A stretch of 34,873 bases of DNA from NCBI GenBank assembly GCA_017477205.1, contig JAFUXE010000024.1:1-34873 (forward strand). The letters run 5' to 3'. How positions within the stretch are numbered: position 1 is the stretch's first letter; each line of letters opens with the position of its first letter. Origin of the DNA: Alloprevotella sp. (GTDB taxonomy: Bacteria > Bacteroidota > Bacteroidia > Bacteroidales > Bacteroidaceae). Position numbers and translations under genes: made by a program. Shown here piece by piece: positions 24,042 through 31,713 of the stretch. Below the pieces are notes generated by a model. That model saw only the letters and a program-made list of their open reading frames with translations. It made no database searches and was not told the DNA's origin.

Positions 24042-24121
24042 GTTACGGGTGACAAGTGACGAGTGACGAGTCTGCTGCGCCGCAAAGGCTGGTTTGCTGG
24101 TTTACTCGTTGGCTTGTTTAC
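24042..24121 (-). repeat. Octamer/heptamer mosaic repeat, copy B
   Basis: On the minus strand the order is an octamer part (AACAAGCC, AACGAGTA, AACCAGCA type), a short unique middle, then heptamers TCGTCAC, TCGTCAC, TTGTCAC, CCGTAAC. It has the same design as copies at 17407 and 25312 but inverted. It lies inside the presumed pyrF leader. Confidence 0.75.
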
Positions 24122-24135
24122 TATGATTTACACGG

Positions 24136-24166
24136 CAAAGGTGGGAATTTATCCTGAGACGGCAAA
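24136..24166 (-). promoter_or_regulatory. Candidate promoter of pyrF
   Basis: On the minus strand TTTG (24166-24163) and CACCTTTG (24143-24136, first base off consensus) are 19 bp apart. The transcript would start near 24129 and carry repeat copy B in a leader of about 105 nt. Confidence 0.45.
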
Positions 24167-24220
24167 GGGGCGAAAAAGGTTTTTTGCCAGGCATTGCCAC
24201 AAGTATCGGAAATAAATTCG

Positions 24221-24315
24221 TAGTTTTGCCACGAATTTCTAGCGAAGAGATGTCGCTTCCCAATAAAGAAAACCGGCGAACCTGCTGCTTTTACCCATGA
24301 TTTGCATTATCTTCG
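24221..24315 (+). promoter_or_regulatory. Two candidate promoter boxes of ftsY
   Basis: TAGTTTTG at 24221-24228 and TATCTTCG at 24308-24315 both resemble TAnnTTTG. The second resembles the box of the DUF3127 gene and would start transcription about 15 nt before the ATG at 24338. Neither has a clear TTTG at the usual distance. The rest of 24024-24337 holds only the repeat and the pyrF promoter. Confidence 0.4.
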
Positions 24316-24337
24316 CGGCCTAAAAACAACTTGCGAT

Positions 24338-25309
24338 ATGGCATTTTTCAACCTGTTTTCCAAGAAAGAAAAGAAGGAAACGCTCGACCAGGGTCTTCAG
24401 AAGACCAAGCAGAGCGTGTTCGAGAAGCTCACGCGTGCCGTGGCGGGCAAGTCCAAGGTGGACGACGAAGTGCTGGATAACCTGGAGGAAGTCCTCGTCA
24501 CGAGCGACGTGGGCGTGGACACCACCGTGGAGATTATTCGCCGCATCGAAGAACGCGTAGCACGCGACAAATACATCAACACGGCAGAACTCAACAACAT
24601 CCTGCGGGAGGAAATCGCCGACATGCTGACAGCTCCGGGCCAGTCCGCCCGGGACGAGGCACAGGACGGCACGGACACTGACGCGGGAGAAGGCACCACG
24701 CCATACGTCATCATGGTTGTCGGCGTCAACGGCGTGGGCAAGACGACCACCATCGGAAAGCTCGCGTGGAAGTTCAAGCAGGCAGGGAAGAAGGTCTATC
24801 TCGGCGCCGCTGACACGTTCCGCGCCGCCGCCGTGGAGCAGCTCTGCATCTGGGGCGAGCGCGTGGGCGTGCCCGTCGTGAAGCAGCAGATGGGTAGCGA
24901 CCCCGCCAGCGTAGCCTACGACACGCTCTCCTCCGCCGTGGCCAACCAGGCGGACGTCGTCATCATCGACACCGCAGGACGCCTTCACAACAAGGTGGGC
25001 CTGATGAACGAGCTCACGAAGATTCGCAACGTGATGAAAAAGGTCGTGCCGGAAGCACCGCAGGAGATACTCCTCGTGCTGGACGGCAGCACTGGGCAGA
25101 ATGCCTTCGAGCAGGCAAAGCAATTCACGAAAGCCACCGACGTGACCGCACTGGCCATCACGAAGCTGGACGGCACGGCAAAGGGCGGTGTCGTCATCGG
25201 CATCAGCCACCAGCTGGGCGTACCCGTCAGGTACATCGGCCTGGGCGAACAGATGGAAGACCTCCAGATGTTCAACGCCCGCGAGTTCGTGGACAGCCTT
25301 TTCAAATAA
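24338..25309 (+). CDS. ftsY: Signal recognition particle receptor
   Basis: The SRP-type GTPase has an N-terminal basic segment (FFNLFSKKEKKETLDQ), a helical N domain (about 15-100), an acidic insert (EAQDGTDTDAGEG) and a G domain. The G domain contains GVNGVGKT (129-136, G1), AADTFRAAA, DTAGRL (G3) and TKLDGTAKGG (G4 region), and ends with the GLGEQMEDLQMF signature. It docks the SRP-ribosome complex at the inner membrane. The frame is open upstream to an ATG at 24302, but homologues start MAFFNLF and the promoter box at 24308 excludes the earlier start. At 323 residues it is the normal short Bacteroidetes form. Confidence 0.94.
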   Translation: MAFFNLFSKKEKKETLDQGLQKTKQSVFEKLTRAVAGKSKVDDEVLDNLEEVLVTSDVGVDTTVEIIRRIEERVARDKYINTAELNNILREEIADMLTAPGQSARDEAQDGTDTDAGEGTTPYVIMVVGVNGVGKTTTIGKLAWKFKQAGKKVYLGAADTFRAAAVEQLCIWGERVGVPVVKQQMGSDPASVAYDTLSSAVANQADVVIIDTAGRLHNKVGLMNELTKIRNVMKKVVPEAPQEILLVLDGSTGQNAFEQAKQFTKATDVTALAITKLDGTAKGGVVIGISHQLGVPVRYIGLGEQMEDLQMFNAREFVDSLFK

Positions 25310-25311
25310 AA

Positions 25312-25378
25312 AGTAAACAAGCTAACGAGCAAACAAGAAAACAAGCAAACAAGCTGCAGCTTGTCAACTCGTCAACTA
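25312..25378 (+). repeat. Octamer/heptamer mosaic repeat, copy C
   Basis: GTAAACAA, GCTAACGA, GCAAACAA and similar octamers run into AAGCTGCAGCTT (a 12-bp palindrome), then TGTCAACTCGTCAACT. It fills the ftsY-purN gap and starts 2 bp after the ftsY stop. Confidence 0.75.
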
Positions 25379-25385
25379 ACAGCAG

Positions 25386-25955
25386 ATGACCACAATAGCC
25401 ATCTTCGTGTCCGGGAACGGCACGAACTGCGAGAACATCATTCGCCACTATCAGGGGCGCGGGGACGTAACGGTCGGCCTCGTGCTGAGCAACCGCGAGG
25501 ACGCATACGCCCTCGTGCGGGCCAGGAATCACGGCATCCCCACGGCCGTTATCAACCGTGCGATGCTGAACGATGCGGACGCGATGGGACAGTTGCTTGA
25601 CCAGTACGGCATCTCCTTCATCGTCCTGGCAGGCTTCCTCATGCTGGTGCCGGAGCATCTCGTCGCGCACTATCCCCGGCGCATCGTCAACCTCCACCCT
25701 GCCCTCCTGCCGAAGTACGGCGGCCGCGGCATGTACGGCCACCATGTACACGAGGCCGTGAAGGCTGCGGGCGAACGGGAAACCGGCATCACCGTACACT
25801 ACGTGGACGCGGTGTTCGACCACGGGGAGGTGATTGCGCAATACCGCACGGCTCTCACTCCGGACGACACGGTGGAGGACATAGAACGCAAGATACACGC
25901 CTTGGAGCAGGCTCACTTCCCCGAGGCCATTGACAAAGCCATCAGCCTGTTATGA
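25386..25955 (+). CDS. purN: Phosphoribosylglycinamide formyltransferase
   Basis: It has the N-terminal fold FVSGNGTNCENII, the catalytic segment VNLHPALLPKYGGRG with N102 and H104, and VHYVDAVFDHGEVI with the likely active Asp145. PurN uses 10-formyl-tetrahydrofolate to formylate GAR, the third step of purine synthesis. At 189 residues it is the usual length. The TGA overlaps the rimO start by 4 nt (ATGA), so the two are translationally coupled. Repeat copy C occupies the region where its promoter or leader would be. Confidence 0.93.
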   Translation: MTTIAIFVSGNGTNCENIIRHYQGRGDVTVGLVLSNREDAYALVRARNHGIPTAVINRAMLNDADAMGQLLDQYGISFIVLAGFLMLVPEHLVAHYPRRIVNLHPALLPKYGGRGMYGHHVHEAVKAAGERETGITVHYVDAVFDHGEVIAQYRTALTPDDTVEDIERKIHALEQAHFPEAIDKAISLL

Positions 25956-27247
25956 CCGCAGACATCATCACGATGGGCTGTTCGAAGAACCTCGTGGATT
26001 CGCAGCAGCTCGGCAAGATGTTCCGGGAGCGGGGCGTCAGCGTGCGCTTCGACCCCGATGACGTCCGCGCCGACGTGGCTGTGGTGAACACCTGCGGCTT
26101 CATCGGCGACGCGAAGGAGGAAAGCATCGAAATGATCCTGGAACTCTGCCGCGCCAAGGACGAAGGGCGCGTGAAGGAGGTCTGCGTCATGGGATGCCTG
26201 TCCGAAAGATACAGGAAGGAACTTGCCGAGGAAATTCCCGAGGTGGACCGCTACTACGGAAAGTTCGACTGGAAGACGCTGGCGGCGGACATCGCCCCCA
26301 CCCCCATGCCTTCCGTGCAGCCCGTGCAACCCGAGAAGCCGCAGGAGCCTCCCGTCGGCGGTGCCTACATCAAAATCTCCGAAGGCTGCGACCGCAAGTG
26401 CGCCTACTGCGCCATCCCCCTCATCACAGGGCGCCACAAAAGCCGCCCGATGGAGGACATCCTCGCGGAGGTGAAGGCGCTGGTCGGCGAAGGCGTGAGG
26501 GAATTCCAGGTCATCGCGCAGGAACTCACCTTCTACGGCGTTGACCTTTACGGCAAGCAGCGCATTGCAGAGCTCGTGGAACGCATGGCGAAGATAGAAG
26601 GCGTGGAATGGATTCGCCTCCACTATGCCTATCCCAACCAGTTTCCCCTTGACCTGCTTCGCGTCATCCGCGAGAACGCAAATGTATGCAACTACCTTGA
26701 CATTGCCCTCCAGCACATCAGCGACAACGTGCTGCAACGCATGCGCCGCCACGTGACGCGTCAGGAGACGCTCGACCTCCTGGCCCTGATGCGGAAGGAA
26801 GTGCCGGGTCTCTGCCTGCGCACGACGCTCATGGTGGGATTCCCGGGCGAGACGGAAGAGGACTTCAACGAACTACTGGACTTCGTGCGCGAGGTGCGCT
26901 TCGACCGCATGGGGGCATTCGCCTACAGCGAGGAGGAAGGCACCTACGCCGCACAGCACTACGCGGACGACGTGCCGCCGGAAGTGAAGCAAGCGCGCCT
27001 GGACAAGCTGATGCGCGTGCAGCAACGCATCTCTGCCGAACTGGGACAGGAGAAGGTGGGACGCCGCCTGAAGACAGTCATCGACCGATGCGAAGGCGAC
27101 TACTTCATCGGGCGCACGGAGTTCGACTCTCCGGAAGTGGACGGCGAGGTGCTCATCGCCGCAAGCGAAGGGCTCAGCATCGGCAGCTTCTACAACGTGC
27201 TCATCACGGATGCCGACGAGTTCGACCTCTACGGCACAACACTTTAG
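25952..27247 (+). CDS. rimO: Ribosomal protein S12 methylthiotransferase
   Basis: This is a radical-SAM methylthiotransferase of 431 residues. The N-terminal domain carries the three cysteines for one [4Fe-4S] cluster (C10 in MGCSKNLVDSQQ, C48 in NTCGF, C82 in MGCLSERY). The radical SAM domain has CDRKCAYC (C146, C150, C153). A C-terminal TRAM domain follows (about 365-431, VIDRCEGDYFIGRTEFDSPE). GCSKNLVDS favours RimO over MiaB. It modifies Asp of ribosomal protein S12. It is coupled to purN by an ATGA overlap and ends in TAG. Confidence 0.93.
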   Translation: MTADIITMGCSKNLVDSQQLGKMFRERGVSVRFDPDDVRADVAVVNTCGFIGDAKEESIEMILELCRAKDEGRVKEVCVMGCLSERYRKELAEEIPEVDRYYGKFDWKTLAADIAPTPMPSVQPVQPEKPQEPPVGGAYIKISEGCDRKCAYCAIPLITGRHKSRPMEDILAEVKALVGEGVREFQVIAQELTFYGVDLYGKQRIAELVERMAKIEGVEWIRLHYAYPNQFPLDLLRVIRENANVCNYLDIALQHISDNVLQRMRRHVTRQETLDLLALMRKEVPGLCLRTTLMVGFPGETEEDFNELLDFVREVRFDRMGAFAYSEEEGTYAAQHYADDVPPEVKQARLDKLMRVQQRISAELGQEKVGRRLKTVIDRCEGDYFIGRTEFDSPEVDGEVLIAASEGLSIGSFYNVLITDADEFDLYGTTL

Positions 27248-27290
27248 GCATGACCTGTGAATCCGGAAACAGGTTCCGGCCCGCATGCCT
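27246..27290 (+). other. Nested hairpin after rimO
   Basis: AGGCATG (27246-27252) pairs with CATGCCT (27284-27290), and inside it CCGGAA (27263-27268) pairs with TTCCGG (27274-27279). There is no T-tract, so it is a poor terminator. It could stabilise the rimO 3' end or act in the leader of the HU gene. Confidence 0.4.
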
Positions 27291-27346
27291 AAGAACCATG
27301 AAAGCTTATTTTCAGAACAAGCCTCAATAAACCAGAATAGACAAGA

Positions 27347-27619
27347 ATGACCAACAAAGACTTCCTGAGCTCCATGACCGCACAAACCGGCATGAAGAAG
27401 GCAGAAGTGCAACGCCTCGTACAGCACTTCACGACGGCACTTGCCGAAAACATGGAGGACGGAGACACTACAGCAATAAAAGGCTTTGGCGTTTTCGAGA
27501 TGAAAAAGAAACTCGAGCGCATCGTCGTGAACCCTGCCACGCACCGCCGCCAACTGGTGCCGCCACGCCAGACCATCACGTTCAAAGCCGGTGCCACACT
27601 TAAAGAGAAAGCCCTATGA
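27347..27619 (+). CDS. HU-family DNA-binding protein
   Basis: The 90-residue protein spans the HU/IHF fold. Helices at the N-terminus (DFLSSMTAQTGMKKAEVQRL) are followed by the strand GDTTAIKGFGVFEMKKKLER. The DNA-gripping arm is NPATHRRQLVPPRQ, with the usual R-NP motif altered to VVNPATH, and the protein ends in TITFKAGATLKEKAL. It should bend DNA as a homodimer or a heterodimer with another HU. Its TGA overlaps the next gene (HU-LysM) by 4 nt, so the two HU-type proteins are made together. That makes a heterodimer between the soluble and the membrane-anchored form conceivable (inference). Confidence 0.88.
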   Translation: MTNKDFLSSMTAQTGMKKAEVQRLVQHFTTALAENMEDGDTTAIKGFGVFEMKKKLERIVVNPATHRRQLVPPRQTITFKAGATLKEKAL

Positions 27620-28788
27620 GCCGACGCATACTTTTCCCCGAGCTTGCAGCATTGCTGGCAGAGCGCAGCGGCGTGAGCAAACAGCGCGCCGAGGCCTTCA
27701 TGCAGGCCTTCTTCGACACCATCGAAACGGGACTGGCGGAGGACAAACTTGTCAAGGTGAAGGGCTTCGGCACGTTCAAGGTTGTCAGCGTAAGCGCACG
27801 CGAAAGCGTTGACGTCAACACGGGCGAGCGCATCACGCTGGAAGGACGGAACAAAATCACCTTCACGCCCGACAACGTACTGAAGGAGATTGCCAACAAG
27901 CCCTTCGCACAGTTCCAGACCATCACGCTCCCCGAAGAAATCAGCGAGGACGACCTCGCAAAAGTGGAACAGAGCGTGGAGGAAGAACTGGCCACCCTGC
28001 CCGTCACCAAGCCCGAAGCCACTGAGACAGCCCCCGAAGCTACCGAGCCAAAGCCTGAAATCCTTGACATAAAGCCCGAGGTCATTGAAGCAAAGCCCGA
28101 GGCGGAAGAGACGAAGGAGGAGGCTGTCGCAAGCACGCCTCCCGCGACACCGCTGATGGCCTCCGCCGGGACGCAGAGCGCAGCCGCAACAGAGACGGAA
28201 GACGTTTCTACCGAGACAGAAGACGTTCCTACCAGGACGGAAGACGTTCCTGCCAGAACGGAAGAGGAAACGGAAGAGACGTTCACCGAAGAAGAAGCGG
28301 GCGGAAAGAAGCGCCGGGGCATCTGGAAGTACCTTGCACTCCTCCTGTGGACTTGCGCCATGTTCCTCGCAGGCTATCTGTGCGGCAACCGTAATCTCCT
28401 TGGATGCCAAGCGCAAGAGGAACCCGCACAGCCCGCCGTCGTGGCTGCCGACAGCGCAAAGCAGGATTCGGCGCAGGCGGACACGACGGGCGTGGCAGAG
28501 GACAGCCTGACCGTAACGCCGCAACCCGGGGCACAGGAGGCAGCGCAGTCCGCACCGCAGCCCACGGCACCGGCCCTGCCCCTGCACCCGAAGGGCAACA
28601 TTGACATCACGGGACAGATGGGCACGCATACGCTTACGCGCGGCGAGTCCATCGAGATGGTGGCAAAGAAGCACTACGGCAGCAAGGACTACGCATATTA
28701 TATTATTAAGTACAACGAGCTGAAGAATCCCGACATCGTCCACGTAGGCACGCAACTCAAGCTGCCAGAGCTGCGTGTACGCCAATAA
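27616..28788 (+). CDS. Membrane protein with HU DNA-binding domain and LysM
   Basis: Residues 1-92 form an HU/IHF-like domain (GVSKQRAEAFMQAFFDTIET, then VKVKGFGTFKVVSVSARESV with an arm VNTGERITLEGRNKI). Residues about 95-235 are an acidic low-complexity linker with a 7-residue tandem repeat (TETEDVS, TETEDVP, TRTEDVP, ARTEEET). A membrane helix follows (238-257, YLALLLWTCAMFLAGYLCG), then a Pro/Ala/Gln-rich periplasmic spacer, and a LysM peptidoglycan-binding domain (336-386, THTLTRGESIEMVAKKHYG ... VGTQLKLP). The order suggests a cytoplasmic DNA-binding end and a periplasmic wall-binding end, a possible nucleoid-to-wall tether. Similar proteins occur in Bacteroidetes, but I know of no assigned function. 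It is coupled to the upstream HU gene and followed by a strong terminator. Confidence 0.85.
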   Translation: MSRRILFPELAALLAERSGVSKQRAEAFMQAFFDTIETGLAEDKLVKVKGFGTFKVVSVSARESVDVNTGERITLEGRNKITFTPDNVLKEIANKPFAQFQTITLPEEISEDDLAKVEQSVEEELATLPVTKPEATETAPEATEPKPEILDIKPEVIEAKPEAEETKEEAVASTPPATPLMASAGTQSAAATETEDVSTETEDVPTRTEDVPARTEEETEETFTEEEAGGKKRRGIWKYLALLLWTCAMFLAGYLCGNRNLLGCQAQEEPAQPAVVAADSAKQDSAQADTTGVAEDSLTVTPQPGAQEAAQSAPQPTAPALPLHPKGNIDITGQMGTHTLTRGESIEMVAKKHYGSKDYAYYIIKYNELKNPDIVHVGTQLKLPELRVRQ

Positions 28789-28810
28789 AGGCGGGACAAA
28801 ATGTTAATCA

Positions 28811-28844
28811 AACGGCGTTTTATGTTAAAAAAACGCCGTTTTTT
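28811..28844 (+). terminator. Rho-independent terminator of the HU operon
   Basis: AACGGCGTTTT (28811-28821) pairs perfectly with AAAACGCCGTT (28830-28840) around an 8-nt loop, and the T-run continues to 28844. It could work in both directions, but only the upstream operon needs it. Confidence 0.85.
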
Positions 28845-28931
28845 GACTTTTTAAGAGAGAAAGACGTACGCGGATAAAAGATATAAGCGAAATTCGCGTT
28901 CCAAAAACCAAACCAAAACACATACAAACAC

Positions 28932-30344
28932 ATGAAAAGACTTATGTTCATCATGACTGCATTCCTTGGCTTCTCCATAGGGGCTACGGCCATGCAGCCT
29001 ACTCCAGACCTCACCTATGCAGCCGAGAGCGCTGTTAACTCCGTTGTCTATATCAAAGTGACGCAAGCCGGGAAGACACGCACCGTACAGTATGTTGACC
29101 CCTTTGAGGACTTCTTCGGCGACTTCTTCGGTCGCGGCAATGGCAGCCGTCCCCAGCAGCGCCAGTACAAAGAGCCCGACCGCAAGGGCGCAGGCTCTGG
29201 CGTCATCCTTTCTGCCGACGGCTACATCGTGACGAACAACCACGTCGTCGAAGAGGCTACGGAGCTCATCGTGAAACTCAACGACAACCGCGAGTTCAAG
29301 GCGCGCATCATCGGCACGGACAAGCAGACAGACCTCGCCGTCATCAAAATCGAGGCGGAGGGACTGCAAGCCATCCCCGTCGGCAACTCCGACAACCTGA
29401 AACTCGGCGAATGGGTGCTGGCTATCGGTAACCCCTTCTCCTTCACCTCCACTGTCACGGCAGGCATCGTCAGCGCAAAAGCACGTTCGCTCTACTCTGG
29501 GGGCATCCAAAGCTTCATCCAGACGGATGCCGCCATCAACCCCGGCAACTCCGGCGGCGCACTGGTGAACACGCGTGGCGAACTGGTAGGCATCAACTCC
29601 ATGATATATTCCCAGACGGGCTCCTACAGCGGCTACGGCTTTGCCATCCCCGTAACCATCATGAACAAGGTCGTGGCCGACATCAAGCAGTTCGGGGTCG
29701 TGCAGCGCGCCCTGCTGGGCATCTCGGGTCAGGACGTCAGCGACTACATTGACGCCCAGCGCGAGAAGGAGAAGGAAGTGGACCTCGGCACGACGGAAGG
29801 CATCTACGTGGGTGAAGTACCCACGGAAGGCGCAGCCTACGAAGCCGGCATCGAGGAAGGCGATGTCATCACCCACATCGACGGCAAGAAAGTTTCCAAG
29901 TTCGGCGAGCTGATGGAGATTATTGCCCAGCACAAGCCCGGCGACAAGGTGGAAGTTTCCTACCTGCGTAACAAGAAAGCCAAGAAAGCCACTGTCACCC
30001 TGCGCAATGCCCAAGGCACCACACGCGTACTGGAAAGCCTCTCCGACGAAGAGCTTGGCGTGGGCCTGCGCGCACTCAACGATACCGAGAAGCGCGACTT
30101 CGCCGTGAAGTCCGGCGTCATCGTAACAGCCGTGCGCGACGGAAAGATGGAGGACGCAGGCGTCGTGAAGGGTCTCATCATCACAAAGGTGAACGATGCC
30201 GACATCACCTCGCCCGATGACTTCTACGAGCAGGTGAAGAAAGCCAACAACTCCTCCGACCGCGTCCTGTGGATACGTGCCCGCACACAAACGGGTCTGA
30301 ACCGCAGCATCGTCGTTGACCTGGGCAGCGAGAAGGAGAAGTAA
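28932..30344 (+). CDS. degP: HtrA/DegP-family Do serine protease
   Basis: A signal peptide (1-20, ending IGATA) exports the protein to the periplasm. The trypsin-like domain has the triad His104 (VTNNHVVEEA), Asp134 (QTDLAVIKI) and Ser207 (INPGNSGGAL). Two PDZ domains follow (about 260-345, GISGQDVSDY onward, and about 375-465). DegP degrades or refolds damaged envelope proteins. At 470 residues it has the normal two-PDZ layout. A strong terminator separates it from the HU operon, so it has its own promoter, but I could not fix a convincing one between 28845 and 28931. Confidence 0.93.
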   Translation: MKRLMFIMTAFLGFSIGATAMQPTPDLTYAAESAVNSVVYIKVTQAGKTRTVQYVDPFEDFFGDFFGRGNGSRPQQRQYKEPDRKGAGSGVILSADGYIVTNNHVVEEATELIVKLNDNREFKARIIGTDKQTDLAVIKIEAEGLQAIPVGNSDNLKLGEWVLAIGNPFSFTSTVTAGIVSAKARSLYSGGIQSFIQTDAAINPGNSGGALVNTRGELVGINSMIYSQTGSYSGYGFAIPVTIMNKVVADIKQFGVVQRALLGISGQDVSDYIDAQREKEKEVDLGTTEGIYVGEVPTEGAAYEAGIEEGDVITHIDGKKVSKFGELMEIIAQHKPGDKVEVSYLRNKKAKKATVTLRNAQGTTRVLESLSDEELGVGLRALNDTEKRDFAVKSGVIVTAVRDGKMEDAGVVKGLIITKVNDADITSPDDFYEQVKKANNSSDRVLWIRARTQTGLNRSIVVDLGSEKEK

Positions 30345-30360
30345 AAAAAGTAGGGAAAAG

Positions 30361-30392
30361 TTTGGTACGTTGGAAACTTTCCCTTACTTTTG
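30361..30392 (+). promoter_or_regulatory. Promoter of the CAT-anticodon tRNA
   Basis: TTTG (30361-30364) and TACTTTTG (30385-30392) are exactly 20 bp apart, a full match to the Bacteroidetes consensus. Transcription would start near 30399, about 37 nt before the tRNA. Confidence 0.75.
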
Positions 30393-30435
30393 CACCCGCA
30401 AAGGACGAAGGGACACCCTAAATCCGATGCGAGTC

Positions 30436-30509
30436 GGCGCGGTAGCTCAGCTGGTTAGAGCGCATGATTCATAATCATGAGGTCGAGGGATCATGCCCCC
30501 CCCGCGCTA
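30436..30509 (+). tRNA. tRNA-Met (anticodon CAT)
   Basis: The sequence folds into a cloverleaf. The acceptor GGCGCGG pairs with CCGCGCT (first pair G-T). The D-arm is GCTC...GAGC and the anticodon stem is CATGA/TCATG with loop TTCATAA (anticodon CAT). The T-arm is GAGGG/CCCCC with one A-C mismatch. No CCA is encoded. The T-loop reads ATCATGC rather than the usual TTCRANY, so the 54-58 positions are A and T instead of T and A. CAT could also be an isoleucine tRNA (lysidine type); I prefer elongator Met. It is flanked by a good promoter and a terminator. Confidence 0.8.
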
Positions 30510-30522
30510 CTCTTTAAGGCAG

Positions 30523-30557
30523 AAGCGTTGCAGGAATTTCTCCCGCAACGCTTTTTT
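30523..30557 (+). terminator. Rho-independent terminator after the tRNA
   Basis: AAGCGTTGC (30523-30531) pairs with GCAACGCTT (30545-30553) around a 13-nt loop, and six T run through 30557. Confidence 0.85.
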
Positions 30558-30594
30558 ATGTACCCCTTCCTGCTTCATCTCCACGAAAAAGCAC

Positions 30595-30602
30595 TATATT
30601 TG
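30595..30602 (+). promoter_or_regulatory. Promoter -7 box of the GT2 gene
   Basis: TATATTTG is a full TAnnTTTG match, 32 bp before the ATG at 30635. The -33 box is weak (a TTCC-like sequence only). Confidence 0.45.
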
Positions 30603-30634
30603 CAGGCGCAACAAGCCATATCACAACAGCAGAC

Positions 30635-31693
30635 ATGACCATGAAATACTCTTTTATTGTTCCCGTGTACAACCGTCCCGACGAAGTGGACGAGCTCCTT
30701 GAAAGCCTCTGCGAGCAGACGCTGCATGACTTCGAAGTCGTCATCGTGGAAGACGGCTCGAGCGTGCCCTGCGAGGACATTGTGGCAAAGTACGCCCAGC
30801 GCCTCCGCGTGTCCTACTTCCGCAAAGAGAACGGCGGCCCCGGCCCCGCGCGGAACTACGGGGTAGAGCGCGCGCAGGGTGAGTTTGTTCTCATCCTGGA
30901 CAGCGACGTCGTCCTGCCCCCCACATACCTTGAAGAAGTGGAACGCGAGCTCCAGCGTCAGGACAGCGACGCTTTCGGCGGTCCCGACCGCGCGCACCCC
31001 AGTTTTACGCCTATGCAGAAGGCCATCAACTACGCCATGACCTCCTTCTTCACCACAGGCGGCATACGCGGCAGCAAGAAGGCCAAGCTTGACAAGTTCT
31101 ATCCCCGCAGCTTCAACATGGGCGTGCGCCGCGACGTCTATCAGGCCCTGGGCGGCTTTGCGCCCATGCGCTTCGGCGAGGACATCGACTTCAGCACGCG
31201 CATCTTCAAGGGCGGCTACCGCTGCCGCCTGTTCCCCGAAGCCTGGGTGTGGCACAAGCGGCGCACGAATCTGCGCAAGTTCTTCAAGCAGGTGCACAAC
31301 AGCGGCATCGCCCGCATCCACCTCACGCTGCGCCACCCCGGCACGCTGAAGCTCGTGCACATGCTGCCCGCCGTCTTCACCATAGGCTGCCTTGTGCTGC
31401 TACTGATGCTTGTCTGCGGCCTCATCCTCTACTTCTGCGGCCCCGACCACATGAACAAGAGCATAGGCTGCGCGCTCACGATGCTCTCGCTCCTTCCGCT
31501 ACTGATATACTCGCTGACCCTGCTGGTGGATTCCAGCCTCAAGAACCGCAGTCGCCGCGTAGGCCTGCTCTCCGTACCCGCCGCCTTCGTGCAACTCACG
31601 GGCTACGGCACGGGCTTCCTGCGCGCAGCCTTCCGCCGCTACGTCCTGCACACGGGCGAGTTTGAAGCCTTCAAGGAAAACTTTTACGAGTAA
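30635..31693 (+). CDS. GT2-family glycosyltransferase with C-terminal membrane helices
   Basis: The GT-A fold starts with YSFIVPVYNRPDEVDELLES, has VIVEDGSSVPCED, then the DxD-type metal site LILDSDVVLPPTY (around residues 88-92). Two hydrophobic helices follow near the C-terminus (about 245-270 and 280-300). RFGEDIDFSTRIFKGGYRC is the usual acceptor-side ED motif. The enzyme probably adds a sugar to a lipid or polysaccharide at the inner membrane; donor and acceptor cannot be named. An in-frame ATG two codons in (30641) is an equally possible start. It follows its own promoter box and is spaced 20 bp from pepD. Confidence 0.85.
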   Translation: MTMKYSFIVPVYNRPDEVDELLESLCEQTLHDFEVVIVEDGSSVPCEDIVAKYAQRLRVSYFRKENGGPGPARNYGVERAQGEFVLILDSDVVLPPTYLEEVERELQRQDSDAFGGPDRAHPSFTPMQKAINYAMTSFFTTGGIRGSKKAKLDKFYPRSFNMGVRRDVYQALGGFAPMRFGEDIDFSTRIFKGGYRCRLFPEAWVWHKRRTNLRKFFKQVHNSGIARIHLTLRHPGTLKLVHMLPAVFTIGCLVLLLMLVCGLILYFCGPDHMNKSIGCALTMLSLLPLLIYSLTLLVDSSLKNRSRRVGLLSVPAAFVQLTGYGTGFLRAAFRRYVLHTGEFEAFKENFYE

Positions 31694-31713
31694 GGAGGAG
31701 ACGCTAAAAAAGA

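Noticed and set aside
27289..30290. Long minus-strand frames (498 and 479 codons) opposite HU-LysM and degP
   Set aside because: Antisense shadows of well-identified genes with low-complexity Cys/Arg/Val/His-rich translations.
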